Shown here piece by piece: positions 14,203 to 21,035 of a DNA stretch of 28,339 bases (positions are counted from its first letter, which is position 1; the number at the start of each line of letters is the position of its first letter). Origin of the DNA: an uncultured Verrucomicrobiales bacterium. Its GTDB lineage: Bacteria; Verrucomicrobiota; Verrucomicrobiia; Verrucomicrobiales; Akkermansiaceae. Both the position numbers and the translations under genes were made by a program. Under the pieces are notes generated by a model. It saw nothing but the letters and a program-made list of their open reading frames with translations. It was not told where the DNA came from and searched no databases. The stretch spans positions 1 through 28,339 of the forward strand of contig CALCHQ010000117.1 in NCBI GenBank assembly GCA_937901085.1. The letters run 5' to 3'.

Positions 14203-14535
14203 TCAGTTCAGACGGAACGTGATGCGGGCCTTGCTCATATCGTAGGGAGACACCTCGATACGCACGCGGTCACCCACCACCAGACGGATGAAGCGCTTAC
14301 GCATCTTGCCGGAAATATGAGCCAGGAACTCATGGCCATTGGCCACCTTCACGCGGAACATCGTGCCGGCGAGCACAGCGGACACCACGCCTTCAAGCTC
14401 AATCTCACCCTCACCGTCATCATCAACCTTCTTGGGCTTGGGAGCGGGAGCGGAGGGGCGGGCGTTGCCAGCGGGACGCGGGCCATTCGGACGCTGCTGC
14501 GGCTTGCCGCCGCGATTATTAGGGGGATTTGCCAT
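14203..14535 (-). CDS. infA: Translation initiation factor IF-1 with N-terminal extension
   Basis: This encodes 110 residues. The core from about residue 45 (IELEGVVSAVLAGTMFRV, then GHEFLAHISGKMRKRFIRLV and SPYDMSKARI) is a standard OB-fold IF-1 that fills the A site of the 30S subunit during initiation. About 39 extra residues precede it, built from Pro, Asn, Arg, Gly and Lys with an acidic DDDGEGE patch. Typical IF-1 has about 72 residues and lacks this. The first Met is used because no internal Met precedes the core. It stands alone away from the ribosomal protein operon it often joins. Its terminator is at 14150-14176. Confidence 0.9.
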   Translation of the reverse strand: MANPPNNRGGKPQQRPNGPRPAGNARPSAPAPKPKKVDDDGEGEIELEGVVSAVLAGTMFRVKVANGHEFLAHISGKMRKRFIRLVVGDRVRIEVSPYDMSKARITFRLN

Positions 14536-14670
14536 TATGTCGTTCTTAATTGGTTAATTTACGCGGGGCCTGTTGCGCTCGCGCGCGGACAGTTTAATGC
14601 TGAAAAGCCTGCAAGGCAAGCACTTTTTCGCGCAAAAAGAAAAAAAGTTCCAGCAAGTCACAAAATGCGG

Positions 14671-14699
14671 TTGACATTAAAATTATGCTGTGCTACCCT
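14671..14699 (+). promoter_or_regulatory. Promoter of rplM-rpsI
   Basis: -35 TTGACA (14671-14676) matches consensus, and -10 TACCCT (14694-14699) follows after 17 bases. The predicted leader of about 60 bases is long compared with other promoters in the window. Confidence 0.75.
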
Positions 14700-14705
14700 C
14701 TGTGA

Positions 14706-14767
14706 GCTGACCTGTTTATGGGTCATCATGTGGCGAAAGCCAAAACTGGAATACGACATCAAGAAAT
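14706..14767 (+). promoter_or_regulatory. Candidate ribosomal-protein leader
   Basis: The leader between promoter and rplM can form two hairpins: TGACC with GGTCA (about 14709-14725), and TGGC-GAAA-GCCA (14731-14742), a GNRA-capped stem. L13 leaders with autoregulation are known in other bacteria; whether this one works that way is inference. Confidence 0.45.
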
Positions 14768-15199
14768 ATGAAAACCTTCTCTGCCAAGCCTCAGGATATT
14801 GAGCGTAAGTGGTATGTGATCGACGCCGCCGACAAGGTACTCGGTCAGGTTGCAGTTGAAGCAGCTAACCTGCTTCGCGGTAAGAACAAGACCATCTTCA
14901 CCCCCCACGTGGACTGCGGTGACTATGTCATCATTGTGAACGCCGACAAGGTAGTGCTCACCGGTAACAAGGAGCGCGCCAAGATTTACACCCGTTACAC
15001 CGGCTATGTGGGCAACCAGGTGGTGACCACCCCCTCCAAGCTGCGTAAGACTCACCCCGAGATGATTGTGGAACTCGCCGTCAAGGGCATGATTCCCCAC
15101 ACCCGCCAGGGCCGCGCCCAGGGTGGCCGTCTCAAGGTTTATGTCGGTGCTGAGCATCCTCACACCGCCCAGACTCCGGAAGCTGTAACCATCGCCTAA
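14768..15199 (+). CDS. rplM: Ribosomal protein L13 (uL13)
   Basis: This encodes 143 residues, the usual L13 length. It binds 23S rRNA early in 50S assembly. Typical segments are KTFSAKPQDIERKWYVIDA at the start, VLGQVAVEAANLLRGKNK, VDCGDYVIIVNADKVVLTGNK and the basic C-terminal half ending LKVYVGAEHPHTAQ. ATG 14768 gives the standard N-terminus. It is followed after 13 bases by rpsI, the almost universal partner. Confidence 0.98.
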   Translation: MKTFSAKPQDIERKWYVIDAADKVLGQVAVEAANLLRGKNKTIFTPHVDCGDYVIIVNADKVVLTGNKERAKIYTRYTGYVGNQVVTTPSKLRKTHPEMIVELAVKGMIPHTRQGRAQGGRLKVYVGAEHPHTAQTPEAVTIA

Positions 15200-15212
15200 T
15201 CTTATTCTGACT

Positions 15213-15617
15213 ATGTCTACTACTCCCTACAACGCCACTGGCCGTCGCAAGGAAGCCATCGCCCACGCCTGGCTCACCCCCGCCGAGGAAGGCAAGTCCG
15301 GCAAGATCACCATCAACCGCCGTTCCTTCGAGGAATACCTCCCCACGGATGCCCTCCAGAACGCCGTGCTGCAGCCCTTCTACGCCACCAACACCATGAA
15401 GAAGTTCGACGTCCGCGTCGTCTGCCGCGGTGGTGGTGTCCACGGCCAGACGGGTGCTATCTCCCTGGCTATCGCCCGCTCCCTTGTCATGATTGACGAG
15501 GAGTACCGCTCTGCCCTCCGCGAGCAGGGTCTGCTTACCCGCGACTCCCGCATGAAGGAACGCAAGAAGGCTGGTCGTCCCGGCGCCCGCAAGCGTTTCC
15601 AGTTCAGCAAGCGCTAA
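15213..15617 (+). CDS. rpsI: Ribosomal protein S9 (uS9)
   Basis: This encodes 134 residues. S9 sits in the 30S head with its basic C-terminal tail reaching the P-site tRNA; here the tail reads KKAGRPGARKRFQFSKR, with the conserved final Lys-Arg. Other markers are GRRKEAIAHAWL near the start and the GGGVHGQTGAISLAIARSL block. It is the last gene of the rplM operon, with a strong terminator 30 bases beyond. Confidence 0.98.
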   Translation: MSTTPYNATGRRKEAIAHAWLTPAEEGKSGKITINRRSFEEYLPTDALQNAVLQPFYATNTMKKFDVRVVCRGGGVHGQTGAISLAIARSLVMIDEEYRSALREQGLLTRDSRMKERKKAGRPGARKRFQFSKR

Positions 15618-15646
15618 GAGCTACGATACCAAGTTTTGGTTTTCCC

Positions 15647-15682
15647 AAAAGTGCTTTTCCCCAACGGGAAAAGCACTTTTTT
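15647..15682 (+). terminator. Terminator of rplM-rpsI
   Basis: AAAAGTGCTTTTCCC (15647-15661) and GGGAAAAGCACTTTT (15666-15680) form a perfect 15-bp stem with loop CAAC and a T-run ending at 15682. Confidence 0.92.
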
Positions 15683-15773
15683 ATGCCCGCCGCCGGCAGA
15701 TTTCCGAACGACGACACAGCACCGCCACCACAGGCACATTCTGGCACAGACCAAAAGGAGCTTCCCCCCCGCT

Positions 15774-16832
15774 TCAGCGGGTAAGCAGATTGCGCTGCCA
15801 GGACATGAGCGCGCCCAGCCCCTTATCCTCATGGGTAGCAATGGCCTCAATCTGGCTGCGCGTCGCAATGAGCGAGGGTTCCAGAGCCAGTTCCTCTGCC
15901 ACCGCATTGCGCACGGAAACCCAGCGCTCAACACGCGCATCAAAATGGGCATCCGATTCATGATGCACCCGCTTGAGCAGCTGCGGGTACTCGTCCTCAT
16001 CCATCAGGTGGAACTGCTCAACCGCCTTGCGGAAGCGGGCCGCGCGGTGGGTATGCATGTTGCGGTTGGGGAATACCGGGCGGAATTCCTGCAGAGCAGA
16101 ACTCCAGCGCAGCAATTCATCATTGCCGCAGACCATGAAGGCCGGGCGGTCCACCGCTGCTGCCTCTGCATCGCGCCAATGCCAGAGGGCTCGCAATGCT
16201 GCCAGGCCACGGCGGGCCAGCTTACCGCTGCCCTTGATGCGCCAGGGTTCCTGCCCGGTGCTGGCAAAGCGGCTGCGGCCATGTTCCAGATTGCAGGCGC
16301 AGCTCTCCAGGAACCAGTCATAGCGCCCCAGCTGGCGGAGTTCCGCCACGAGCTTATCGGCCATGCCGAGCATGTATTTCACATCGCCCTGGGCATATTC
16401 CTTCATGTCGTCCGGCATGGGGCGCAGCCCCCAGTTGGCGCGCTGATTCTTCTTGCTCAGCACAACACCATAGTAGTGTTCCACCAGAGCCGCAAGGCCG
16501 AACTGCTGGAAGCCCAGCAGGCGGGCGGCTATCTGGGTATCGAGAATCATGTGAGGCAGCACACCGTAGGCATTCTGCAGCAGGCTCATATCATAATCAG
16601 CACCGTGCATCCACACATCGGCCTCCTGCAACCAGAGCGTAAAGAGCTTCATGTCCTCAATCGCCAGCGGGTCGATGATGAGGACGCCATCGGCATCGGC
16701 ATACTGAATCAGACACAGTTTTTCGCGGTGGCGATGCAGGCTGTCCGCCTCTAAATCAAGCACCGTCCGCCCCTGCGGCTGGGCTGCCGCACGGATTTTC
16801 CATTGGAACAATGCTTCTGAGTCGGTAATCAT
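15774..16832 (-). CDS. rnd: Ribonuclease D
   Basis: This encodes 352 residues. RNase D is a 3'-5' exonuclease trimming stable RNAs such as tRNA precursors. The DEDD residues are seen in order: LDLEADS in the first motif, HGADYD in the second, DTQIAARLL, and YAQGDVKYML in the third (the Y-type DEDDy). An HRDC-like C-terminal region follows (roughly residues 200-340), where EEL-type helices occur. Length is near the family's usual 370. The ATG at 16832 lies 11 bases after a good -10 box. Confidence 0.9.
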   Translation of the reverse strand: MITDSEALFQWKIRAAAQPQGRTVLDLEADSLHRHREKLCLIQYADADGVLIIDPLAIEDMKLFTLWLQEADVWMHGADYDMSLLQNAYGVLPHMILDTQIAARLLGFQQFGLAALVEHYYGVVLSKKNQRANWGLRPMPDDMKEYAQGDVKYMLGMADKLVAELRQLGRYDWFLESCACNLEHGRSRFASTGQEPWRIKGSGKLARRGLAALRALWHWRDAEAAAVDRPAFMVCGNDELLRWSSALQEFRPVFPNRNMHTHRAARFRKAVEQFHLMDEDEYPQLLKRVHHESDAHFDARVERWVSVRNAVAEELALEPSLIATRSQIEAIATHEDKGLGALMSWQRNLLTR

Positions 16833-16843
16833 GAACGCGCGTC

Positions 16844-16872
16844 ATGCTACCACATAGGGCTCTGCATTGCAA
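16844..16872 (-). promoter_or_regulatory. Promoter of rnd
   Basis: Leftward -35 TTGCAA (16867-16872) and -10 TAGCAT (16844-16849), spaced by 17 bases. The start codon is 11 bases beyond, so the leader is about four bases. Confidence 0.7.
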
Positions 16873-17013
16873 GCCGATAATGAAGCAGAACCGCCCGACG
16901 CGAGGGCTGAAAATCGCCTAGCGCCCGCCGCATCAGGATTCCGGGGGAAGACAAGCCCGCCATATTTTTTGCGTCTCCCGCGCGGCAACCGTCTCCCGGA
17001 TGCACGATTGCGC

Positions 17014-17042
17014 TTGCCCGGAACGCAAACCAGGAGTATAAT
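17014..17042 (+). promoter_or_regulatory. Promoter of pgi
   Basis: -35 TTGCCC (17014-17019), 17 bases, perfect -10 TATAAT (17037-17042). ATG 17052 is nine bases after the -10. Confidence 0.78.
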
Positions 17043-17051
17043 GCGCGCGTT

Positions 17052-18584
17052 ATGAAACAGTATGCCACCCAGCTTCTGCGTTACCCCGACATGGGGATTT
17101 CCCTGGATCTTTCCAAACTGCCTCTCACCCCGGAATACCTGGCGGAGATGCAGCCGCTCATCGACCGCGCCTACGCCGATATCGCCGCACTGGAAAGCGG
17201 CGTAATTGCCAACCCGGATGAAAACCGCATGGTGGGCCACTACTGGCTGCGTAACAGCGCCATTGCCCCCACCGCCGAACTGCGCGCCAAGATTGACGAA
17301 CCGCTGACCGATTTGAAGGCTTTTGCCGCCGATGTGCTGAGCGGCAAGATTCTGGCTCCGAACGGCAAGAAGTTCACCACCTGCCTGGTCATCGGCATCG
17401 GTGGTTCGGCGCTCGGCCCGGAACTGGTGGCCGATGCCCTGCCGGCAGATGGCCTCGCCATGGCTTTCCTCGATAACACGGACCCCGACGGCATGTACAA
17501 GGTACTGGACACCCTGCCGCTTTCCGAAACGCTTGCCGTGGTCATCTCCAAGAGCGGCGGCACGCCCGAAACCCGCAACGGCATGGTCTGCGCCCAGCAG
17601 TACTTCACCGACAAGGGGCTCAACTTCGCCAAGCAGGCGGTGGCCGTCACCGGCGTGGATTCCACCCTGGACAAAGTTGCCGTGGCAGAAGGCTGGGTGA
17701 AGCGCTTCCCCATGGAAGACTGGGTAGGCGGCCGTACCTCCGAAACCTCCGTGGTGGGTCTGGTTCCTGCTGCTCTGCAGGGCGTGGACATCGACAGCCT
17801 GCTGGCCGGTGCTGCCGCCATGGATGCGAAGACCCGTGTGGCCGATACCGCCTCCAACATGGCCATGAAGCTCGCTCTCGCCTGGTATGAAGCCGGTGAA
17901 GGCAAGGGCAAGAAGGACATGGTGGTGCTTCCCTACAAGGACAGCCTCGTCCTCTTCTCCAAGTACCTGCAGCAGCTCATCATGGAATCGCTGGGCAAGG
18001 AACTCGACCTGGACGGCAACACCGTCAACCAGGGTATCTCCGTATACGGCAACAAGGGTTCGACCGACCAGCACGCCTATGTGCAGCAGCTGCGCGACGG
18101 CATCAACAACTTCTTCGTCACTTTCATCGAGGTGCGCCAGTCGCCCACCGACACCGTGAAGGTGGAGGATAACTTCACCGCAGGGGACTACCTGCAGGGC
18201 TTCCTGCGCGGCACCCGCAAGGCTCTTTCCGAGAGCGGCCGCAAGAACATCACCATCTCCATTCCCGTGGTGAATGCCTACACGCTGGGTATGCTCATTG
18301 CCCTCTTTGAGCGCACCGTCAGCTTCTATGCCAGCCTCATCCACATCAACGCCTACCACCAGCCCGGCGTGCAGGCTGGCAAGCTGGCAGCCAATGTGTT
18401 CCTGAAGCTGCTGGCCGCCGCCGAAGGAGCCCTCAGCTCCACGCCTGCCACCGCCGGCGAGATTGCAGCCAAGCTCGGCACCGATGAGGAAGACACCTAC
18501 CACGCGCTGGTTCACATTGCCGAAAGCGGCAAGGCCAGCTGGACTATGGGTGACTGCCCCTGCTGCGATACCTTTGCCCTGTAA
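17052..18584 (+). CDS. pgi: Glucose-6-phosphate isomerase
   Basis: This encodes 510 residues. It interconverts glucose 6-phosphate and fructose 6-phosphate in glycolysis. Phosphate-binding motifs GIGGSALGPEL (115-125) and SKSGGTPETRNG (166-177) are present, with catalytic-type Glu312 in MESLGKE, His341 in DQHAY and Lys444 in QAGK. It is of the subtype with a C-terminal add-on: after residue 455 an insert TPATAGEIAAKLGTDEED, resembling a small helix-turn-helix or winged-helix, leads to a Cys-rich ending DCPCC. The rightward promoter is strong and leader-short, and a perfect bidirectional terminator follows. The mutarotase at 3734 acts on the same metabolite pool. Confidence 0.97.
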   Translation: MKQYATQLLRYPDMGISLDLSKLPLTPEYLAEMQPLIDRAYADIAALESGVIANPDENRMVGHYWLRNSAIAPTAELRAKIDEPLTDLKAFAADVLSGKILAPNGKKFTTCLVIGIGGSALGPELVADALPADGLAMAFLDNTDPDGMYKVLDTLPLSETLAVVISKSGGTPETRNGMVCAQQYFTDKGLNFAKQAVAVTGVDSTLDKVAVAEGWVKRFPMEDWVGGRTSETSVVGLVPAALQGVDIDSLLAGAAAMDAKTRVADTASNMAMKLALAWYEAGEGKGKKDMVVLPYKDSLVLFSKYLQQLIMESLGKELDLDGNTVNQGISVYGNKGSTDQHAYVQQLRDGINNFFVTFIEVRQSPTDTVKVEDNFTAGDYLQGFLRGTRKALSESGRKNITISIPVVNAYTLGMLIALFERTVSFYASLIHINAYHQPGVQAGKLAANVFLKLLAAAEGALSSTPATAGEIAAKLGTDEEDTYHALVHIAESGKASWTMGDCPCCDTFAL

Positions 18585-18627
18585 GGCGCAGCATCCCGCC
18601 GCTTTTTCCTGCACCCACACAGGAAAC

Positions 18628-18663
18628 AAAAAAAAGCTCTGAGAGAAATCTCAGAGCTTTTTT
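18628..18663. terminator. Bidirectional terminator between pgi and rubrerythrin
   Basis: GCTCTGAGA (18636-18644) and TCTCAGAGC (18649-18657) form a perfect 9-bp stem with loop GAAA, bounded by eight A residues and six T residues. Confidence 0.93.
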
Positions 18664-18683
18664 GTGTGCCGTCCGGCACCGTA

Positions 18684-19229
18684 TCAGGCATTGAAATAGC
18701 GCTTCAGCAGGCCATCGAATCCCTTGCCGTGGCGGGCTTCGTCCTTGCACATCTCATGCACGGTGTCATGAATGGCATCGTAGCCCAGCTCCTTGGCGCG
18801 CTTGGCGATGGCCAGCTTGCTGTTGCAGGCACCGAACTCGGCATCGGCGCGCATAGCCACATTCTTCTTCGTGCTGTCGGTCAGCACCTCGCCCAGCAGC
18901 TCGGCAAACTTGGCCGCATGCTCGGCTTCCTCAAACGCATAGCGGCGGAAAGCCTCTGCCACCTCCGGGTAGCCCTCGCGTTCGGCCTGGCGACTCATGG
19001 CCAGGTACATGCCCACCTCGCAGCATTCGCCGGTAAAATGATCGCGCAGACCCTGCACCACCACTTCATCAAGCCCCTTGGCCACACCGATGCGGTGTTC
19101 ATCGGCATAAACCTTTTCGGCACTCTCATCCAGCTCCACGAAGGTATCCACCCCGCAGACAGGGCATACTTCGGGCATCGTGTCGCTCTCAATGACTTCA
19201 CCACAGATTGTGCATTGGTATTTCTTCAT
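18684..19229 (-). CDS. Reverse rubrerythrin (rubredoxin domain first)
   Basis: This encodes 181 residues. Rubrerythrins reduce peroxide (and in reverse types oxygen) in anaerobes. A rubredoxin-type iron site comes first, with Cys6/Cys9 and Cys22/Cys25. A ferritin-like di-iron domain follows: ECCEVGMYLAMSRQAEREG, EEAEHAAKF, AEFGACNSK and DEARHGKGF supply Glu/His ligands. The order is reversed compared with classical rubrerythrin, hence reverse rubrerythrin. It suggests an anaerobic or microaerobic organism. Promoter elements are consensus and a leader of about 55 bases precedes the start, unlike the short leaders of neighbours. Confidence 0.92.
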   Translation of the reverse strand: MKKYQCTICGEVIESDTMPEVCPVCGVDTFVELDESAEKVYADEHRIGVAKGLDEVVVQGLRDHFTGECCEVGMYLAMSRQAEREGYPEVAEAFRRYAFEEAEHAAKFAELLGEVLTDSTKKNVAMRADAEFGACNSKLAIAKRAKELGYDAIHDTVHEMCKDEARHGKGFDGLLKRYFNA

Positions 19230-19290
19230 GGTCGTGTTTTCTTGTGTTGTTGTGTCGTGTATGGATTACCCGTCAGCCGGGAACGGCGCC

Positions 19291-19319
19291 ACTATAACAC
19301 TACCATTTTAGTATGTCAA
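19291..19319 (-). promoter_or_regulatory. Promoter of the rubrerythrin gene
   Basis: Leftward -35 TTGACA (19314-19319) and -10 TATAGT (19291-19296) are 17 bases apart, nearly full consensus. The spacer contains a short dyad (ACTA ... TAGT) that could be an operator, but this is weak. Confidence 0.82.
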
Positions 19320-19440
19320 TAAAAATTTAGAACATTTCTAATTTTTTCTTCTTTTCCCGTCCGGACAAATGCTACGGAAAAGTGAAATACAACCCGCCCC
19401 TGTAAGTGCTTGATAATCTATATATGGGATATTTTCCCAC

Positions 19441-19468
19441 TTGACGGTACAAGAAATTGTGCTAATCT
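19441..19468 (+). promoter_or_regulatory. Promoter of nrdR
   Basis: -35 TTGACG (19441-19446), 16 bases, -10 TAATCT (19463-19468). ATG is at 19475, six bases beyond the -10, which predicts a fully leaderless message. Confidence 0.65.
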
Positions 19469-19474
19469 GGGTGC

Positions 19475-19966
19475 ATGCGATGCATACAGTGCGGATACAT
19501 GGATGACAAGGTAATCGACTCACGCATGTCGAAAGACGGGACCTGCATACGCCGCCGGCGCGAATGCCTGCGCTGCGGCTACCGCTACACTACCTACGAG
19601 CAGATTGAACGCACCGAACTGCGAGTCGTGAAGCGGGACAACCTCCACGAAGCGCTGAACCGCGAAAAGATTCTGCGCGGCATGGTGAAGGCCTGCGAGA
19701 AACGCCCGGTGAGCATGGATCAGCTCGACATTGCCGTGGATGAAATCGTGGCCGACCTGCACCGCGACCACCAGCGAGAAGTGCCCTCCTCCGTCATCGG
19801 CATGAAGGTGATTGAAAAGCTGCAGACCATTGATCCGGTGGCCTACATCCGCTATGTCTCCGTGTACCGCCAGTTCCGCACGGTTGATGAATTCATCGAA
19901 CTGGTGCGCCGCATGGAAATCAAGACCGTGCAGGATCCGCTGCAGCGCAAGCTCGATCTCGAATAA
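19475..19966 (+). CDS. nrdR: Transcriptional repressor NrdR
   Basis: This encodes 163 residues. NrdR senses ATP/dATP and represses ribonucleotide reductase genes. The N-terminal zinc ribbon has Cys3/Cys6 and Cys31/Cys34 with the RRRRECLRCGYRYTTYE segment. An ATP-cone domain follows from about residue 49 (VVKRDNLHEALNREKILRGM to YIRYVSVYRQF). Length is near the usual 150-160. No reductase gene or NrdR box is recognised in the window. A second gene follows after 20 bases. Confidence 0.95.
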   Translation: MRCIQCGYMDDKVIDSRMSKDGTCIRRRRECLRCGYRYTTYEQIERTELRVVKRDNLHEALNREKILRGMVKACEKRPVSMDQLDIAVDEIVADLHRDHQREVPSSVIGMKVIEKLQTIDPVAYIRYVSVYRQFRTVDEFIELVRRMEIKTVQDPLQRKLDLE

Positions 19967-19986
19967 ATCCCCCACACACACTTTCC

Positions 19987-20508
19987 ATGATAGCCTTCAA
20001 GAACAAGCGTCCCCTGCTGCAGACCGGGCATTGCGTCATCTCCGACTACGATGCCGCCTGGCTGGAGGATGTATTGCAACAGGCCGCCGACTCCGCCGGG
20101 GTCAGCCTGCCTTTCCGCGGCGAAATCGCCAGGGCTATCCTCATCTACCTGGAAGAGAAATGCCCGCTGCACGCCGTGCCGCTCGACTACCTTTTCCAGC
20201 GTATCGCCCGCATGCTGCGCCAGGCCGGGCTGCCGCTCATTGCCGACCACCTGCGCCTGCAGACCCCGCCCGTGGTCGTCAACCTGCACGAGCTGGCCGA
20301 AAAAAGCCCCCTTCCCCTCTTCTTCTACAACGAACTGGAACAACACCTGGCACAACTGCGACGCCTGGGGCTCACCACCTACGAATTTGCCGGAATTGAG
20401 TCATGCAGCAAGCTGCTGGGCGACCGCCAGCGCGCCTGTCCCACCCAGCGCCGCATACTCGATGAACTCAACGCCTTCCTGGGCTCCCAGCAGCAACTTG
20501 CCAGCTAA
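19987..20508 (+). CDS. Hypothetical protein co-transcribed with nrdR
   Basis: I do not recognise this 173-residue protein. It appears soluble, with no signal peptide or membrane helix. A helical N-terminal half includes WLEDVLQQAADSAGVSLPFRGEIARAILIYLEE, then LDYLFQRIARMLRQAGLPLIADHLRL. A second half contains VVVNLHELAEKSPLPLFFYNELEQHLAQLRRLG and ends in a helix (RRILDELNAFLGSQQ). The helix-rich early part is loosely like an ATP-cone or NrdR partner region, but that is only a guess. It begins 20 bases after the nrdR stop on the same strand and has no promoter of its own that I can see. No obvious terminator follows; it converges with the 20538-20975 gene. Confidence 0.75.
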   Translation: MIAFKNKRPLLQTGHCVISDYDAAWLEDVLQQAADSAGVSLPFRGEIARAILIYLEEKCPLHAVPLDYLFQRIARMLRQAGLPLIADHLRLQTPPVVVNLHELAEKSPLPLFFYNELEQHLAQLRRLGLTTYEFAGIESCSKLLGDRQRACPTQRRILDELNAFLGSQQQLAS

Positions 20509-20537
20509 GCGGGCTGCCCGCGGCAGGCACCCCCGCA

Positions 20538-20975
20538 TCAGGCACAATTCAACTTTTTCTCTGCCTCATCAATCAGGCGCGCCACGCGCTGGGCATCAGG
20601 CACGTTGAGAAAGCCTTTGTCCTCCGAAACGCGGCGGCCATAGGTAAATTCCATGATAAGATCCCCCCTGCCACCGGGGCGGTGTACCCGCGAGGTGATG
20701 ATGCCGGGCTCCAGCGGCCAGGCGTGGCGCTGCACTCCGCGCCACCAGTTGGCCCGGTACACGAGCAGGCGGCGGTCGGTGAGCAGATAGAGAGAACGGC
20801 GCAGGCGGCGCTGCTGCATGAGGGGGAACAACAGCAGCAGAGGGCAGAGCAACGAAAGCAGGAACAAGGGCAGCGTGGCGCTGTTCACCACCGGCAGCTG
20901 CGGGCGGCCATGCCACAGCAGCGTTTCCCCCGGCAGCAGCTCTGCCTGCAGGCGCGATTGTTCAGCGGGATTCAT
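20538..20975 (-). CDS. PH-domain-like membrane protein
   Basis: This encodes 145 residues. Features are LLPGETLLWHGRP near residue 15, a double membrane segment (about 33-55, LPLFLLSLLCPLLLLFPLM), then RRSLYLLTDRRLLVYR, a pattern shared with bacterial PH-like membrane proteins, and a basic loop before a C-terminal helix (RVARLIDEAEKKLN). The ATG at 20975 is used because an upstream extension would run into the glyS terminator. It lies just downstream of glyS with a terminator between. Function is not known. Confidence 0.7.
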   Translation of the reverse strand: MNPAEQSRLQAELLPGETLLWHGRPQLPVVNSATLPLFLLSLLCPLLLLFPLMQQRRLRRSLYLLTDRRLLVYRANWWRGVQRHAWPLEPGIITSRVHRPGGRGDLIMEFTYGRRVSEDKGFLNVPDAQRVARLIDEAEKKLNCA

Positions 20976-20985
20976 AAGGCAAAAA

Positions 20986-21018
20986 GCCACCCCCGCAGGG
21001 GAAATCCACGGGGGTGGC
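20986..21018 (-). terminator. Terminator of glyS
   Basis: GCCACCCCC (20986-20994) pairs with GGGGGTGGC (21010-21018). Leftward it is followed by TTTTTGCC, a good intrinsic terminator for glyS. Confidence 0.88.
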
Positions 21019-21035
21019 AGCAAAACAGGAAGCAC

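Noticed and set aside
16842..18629. Long leftward open frame opposite pgi
   Set aside because: It is antisense to a well-matched isomerase. High GC suppresses stops in this frame, and residues are rich in His, Gly and Val with no family signature. The same applies to frames opposite glyS (20682-22736), the MenD-like gene (5289-6908) and the RHS gene (25870-27384).
19320..19440. NrdR box upstream of nrdR
   Set aside because: I found no clear pair of 16-base palindromic boxes in this spacer.
20596..20916. Alternative leftward protein in the 20538-20975 region
   Set aside because: The chosen frame has the LPGE and LTDRRLLVYR patterns; the competing frame has only low-complexity Ala, Pro and Arg.
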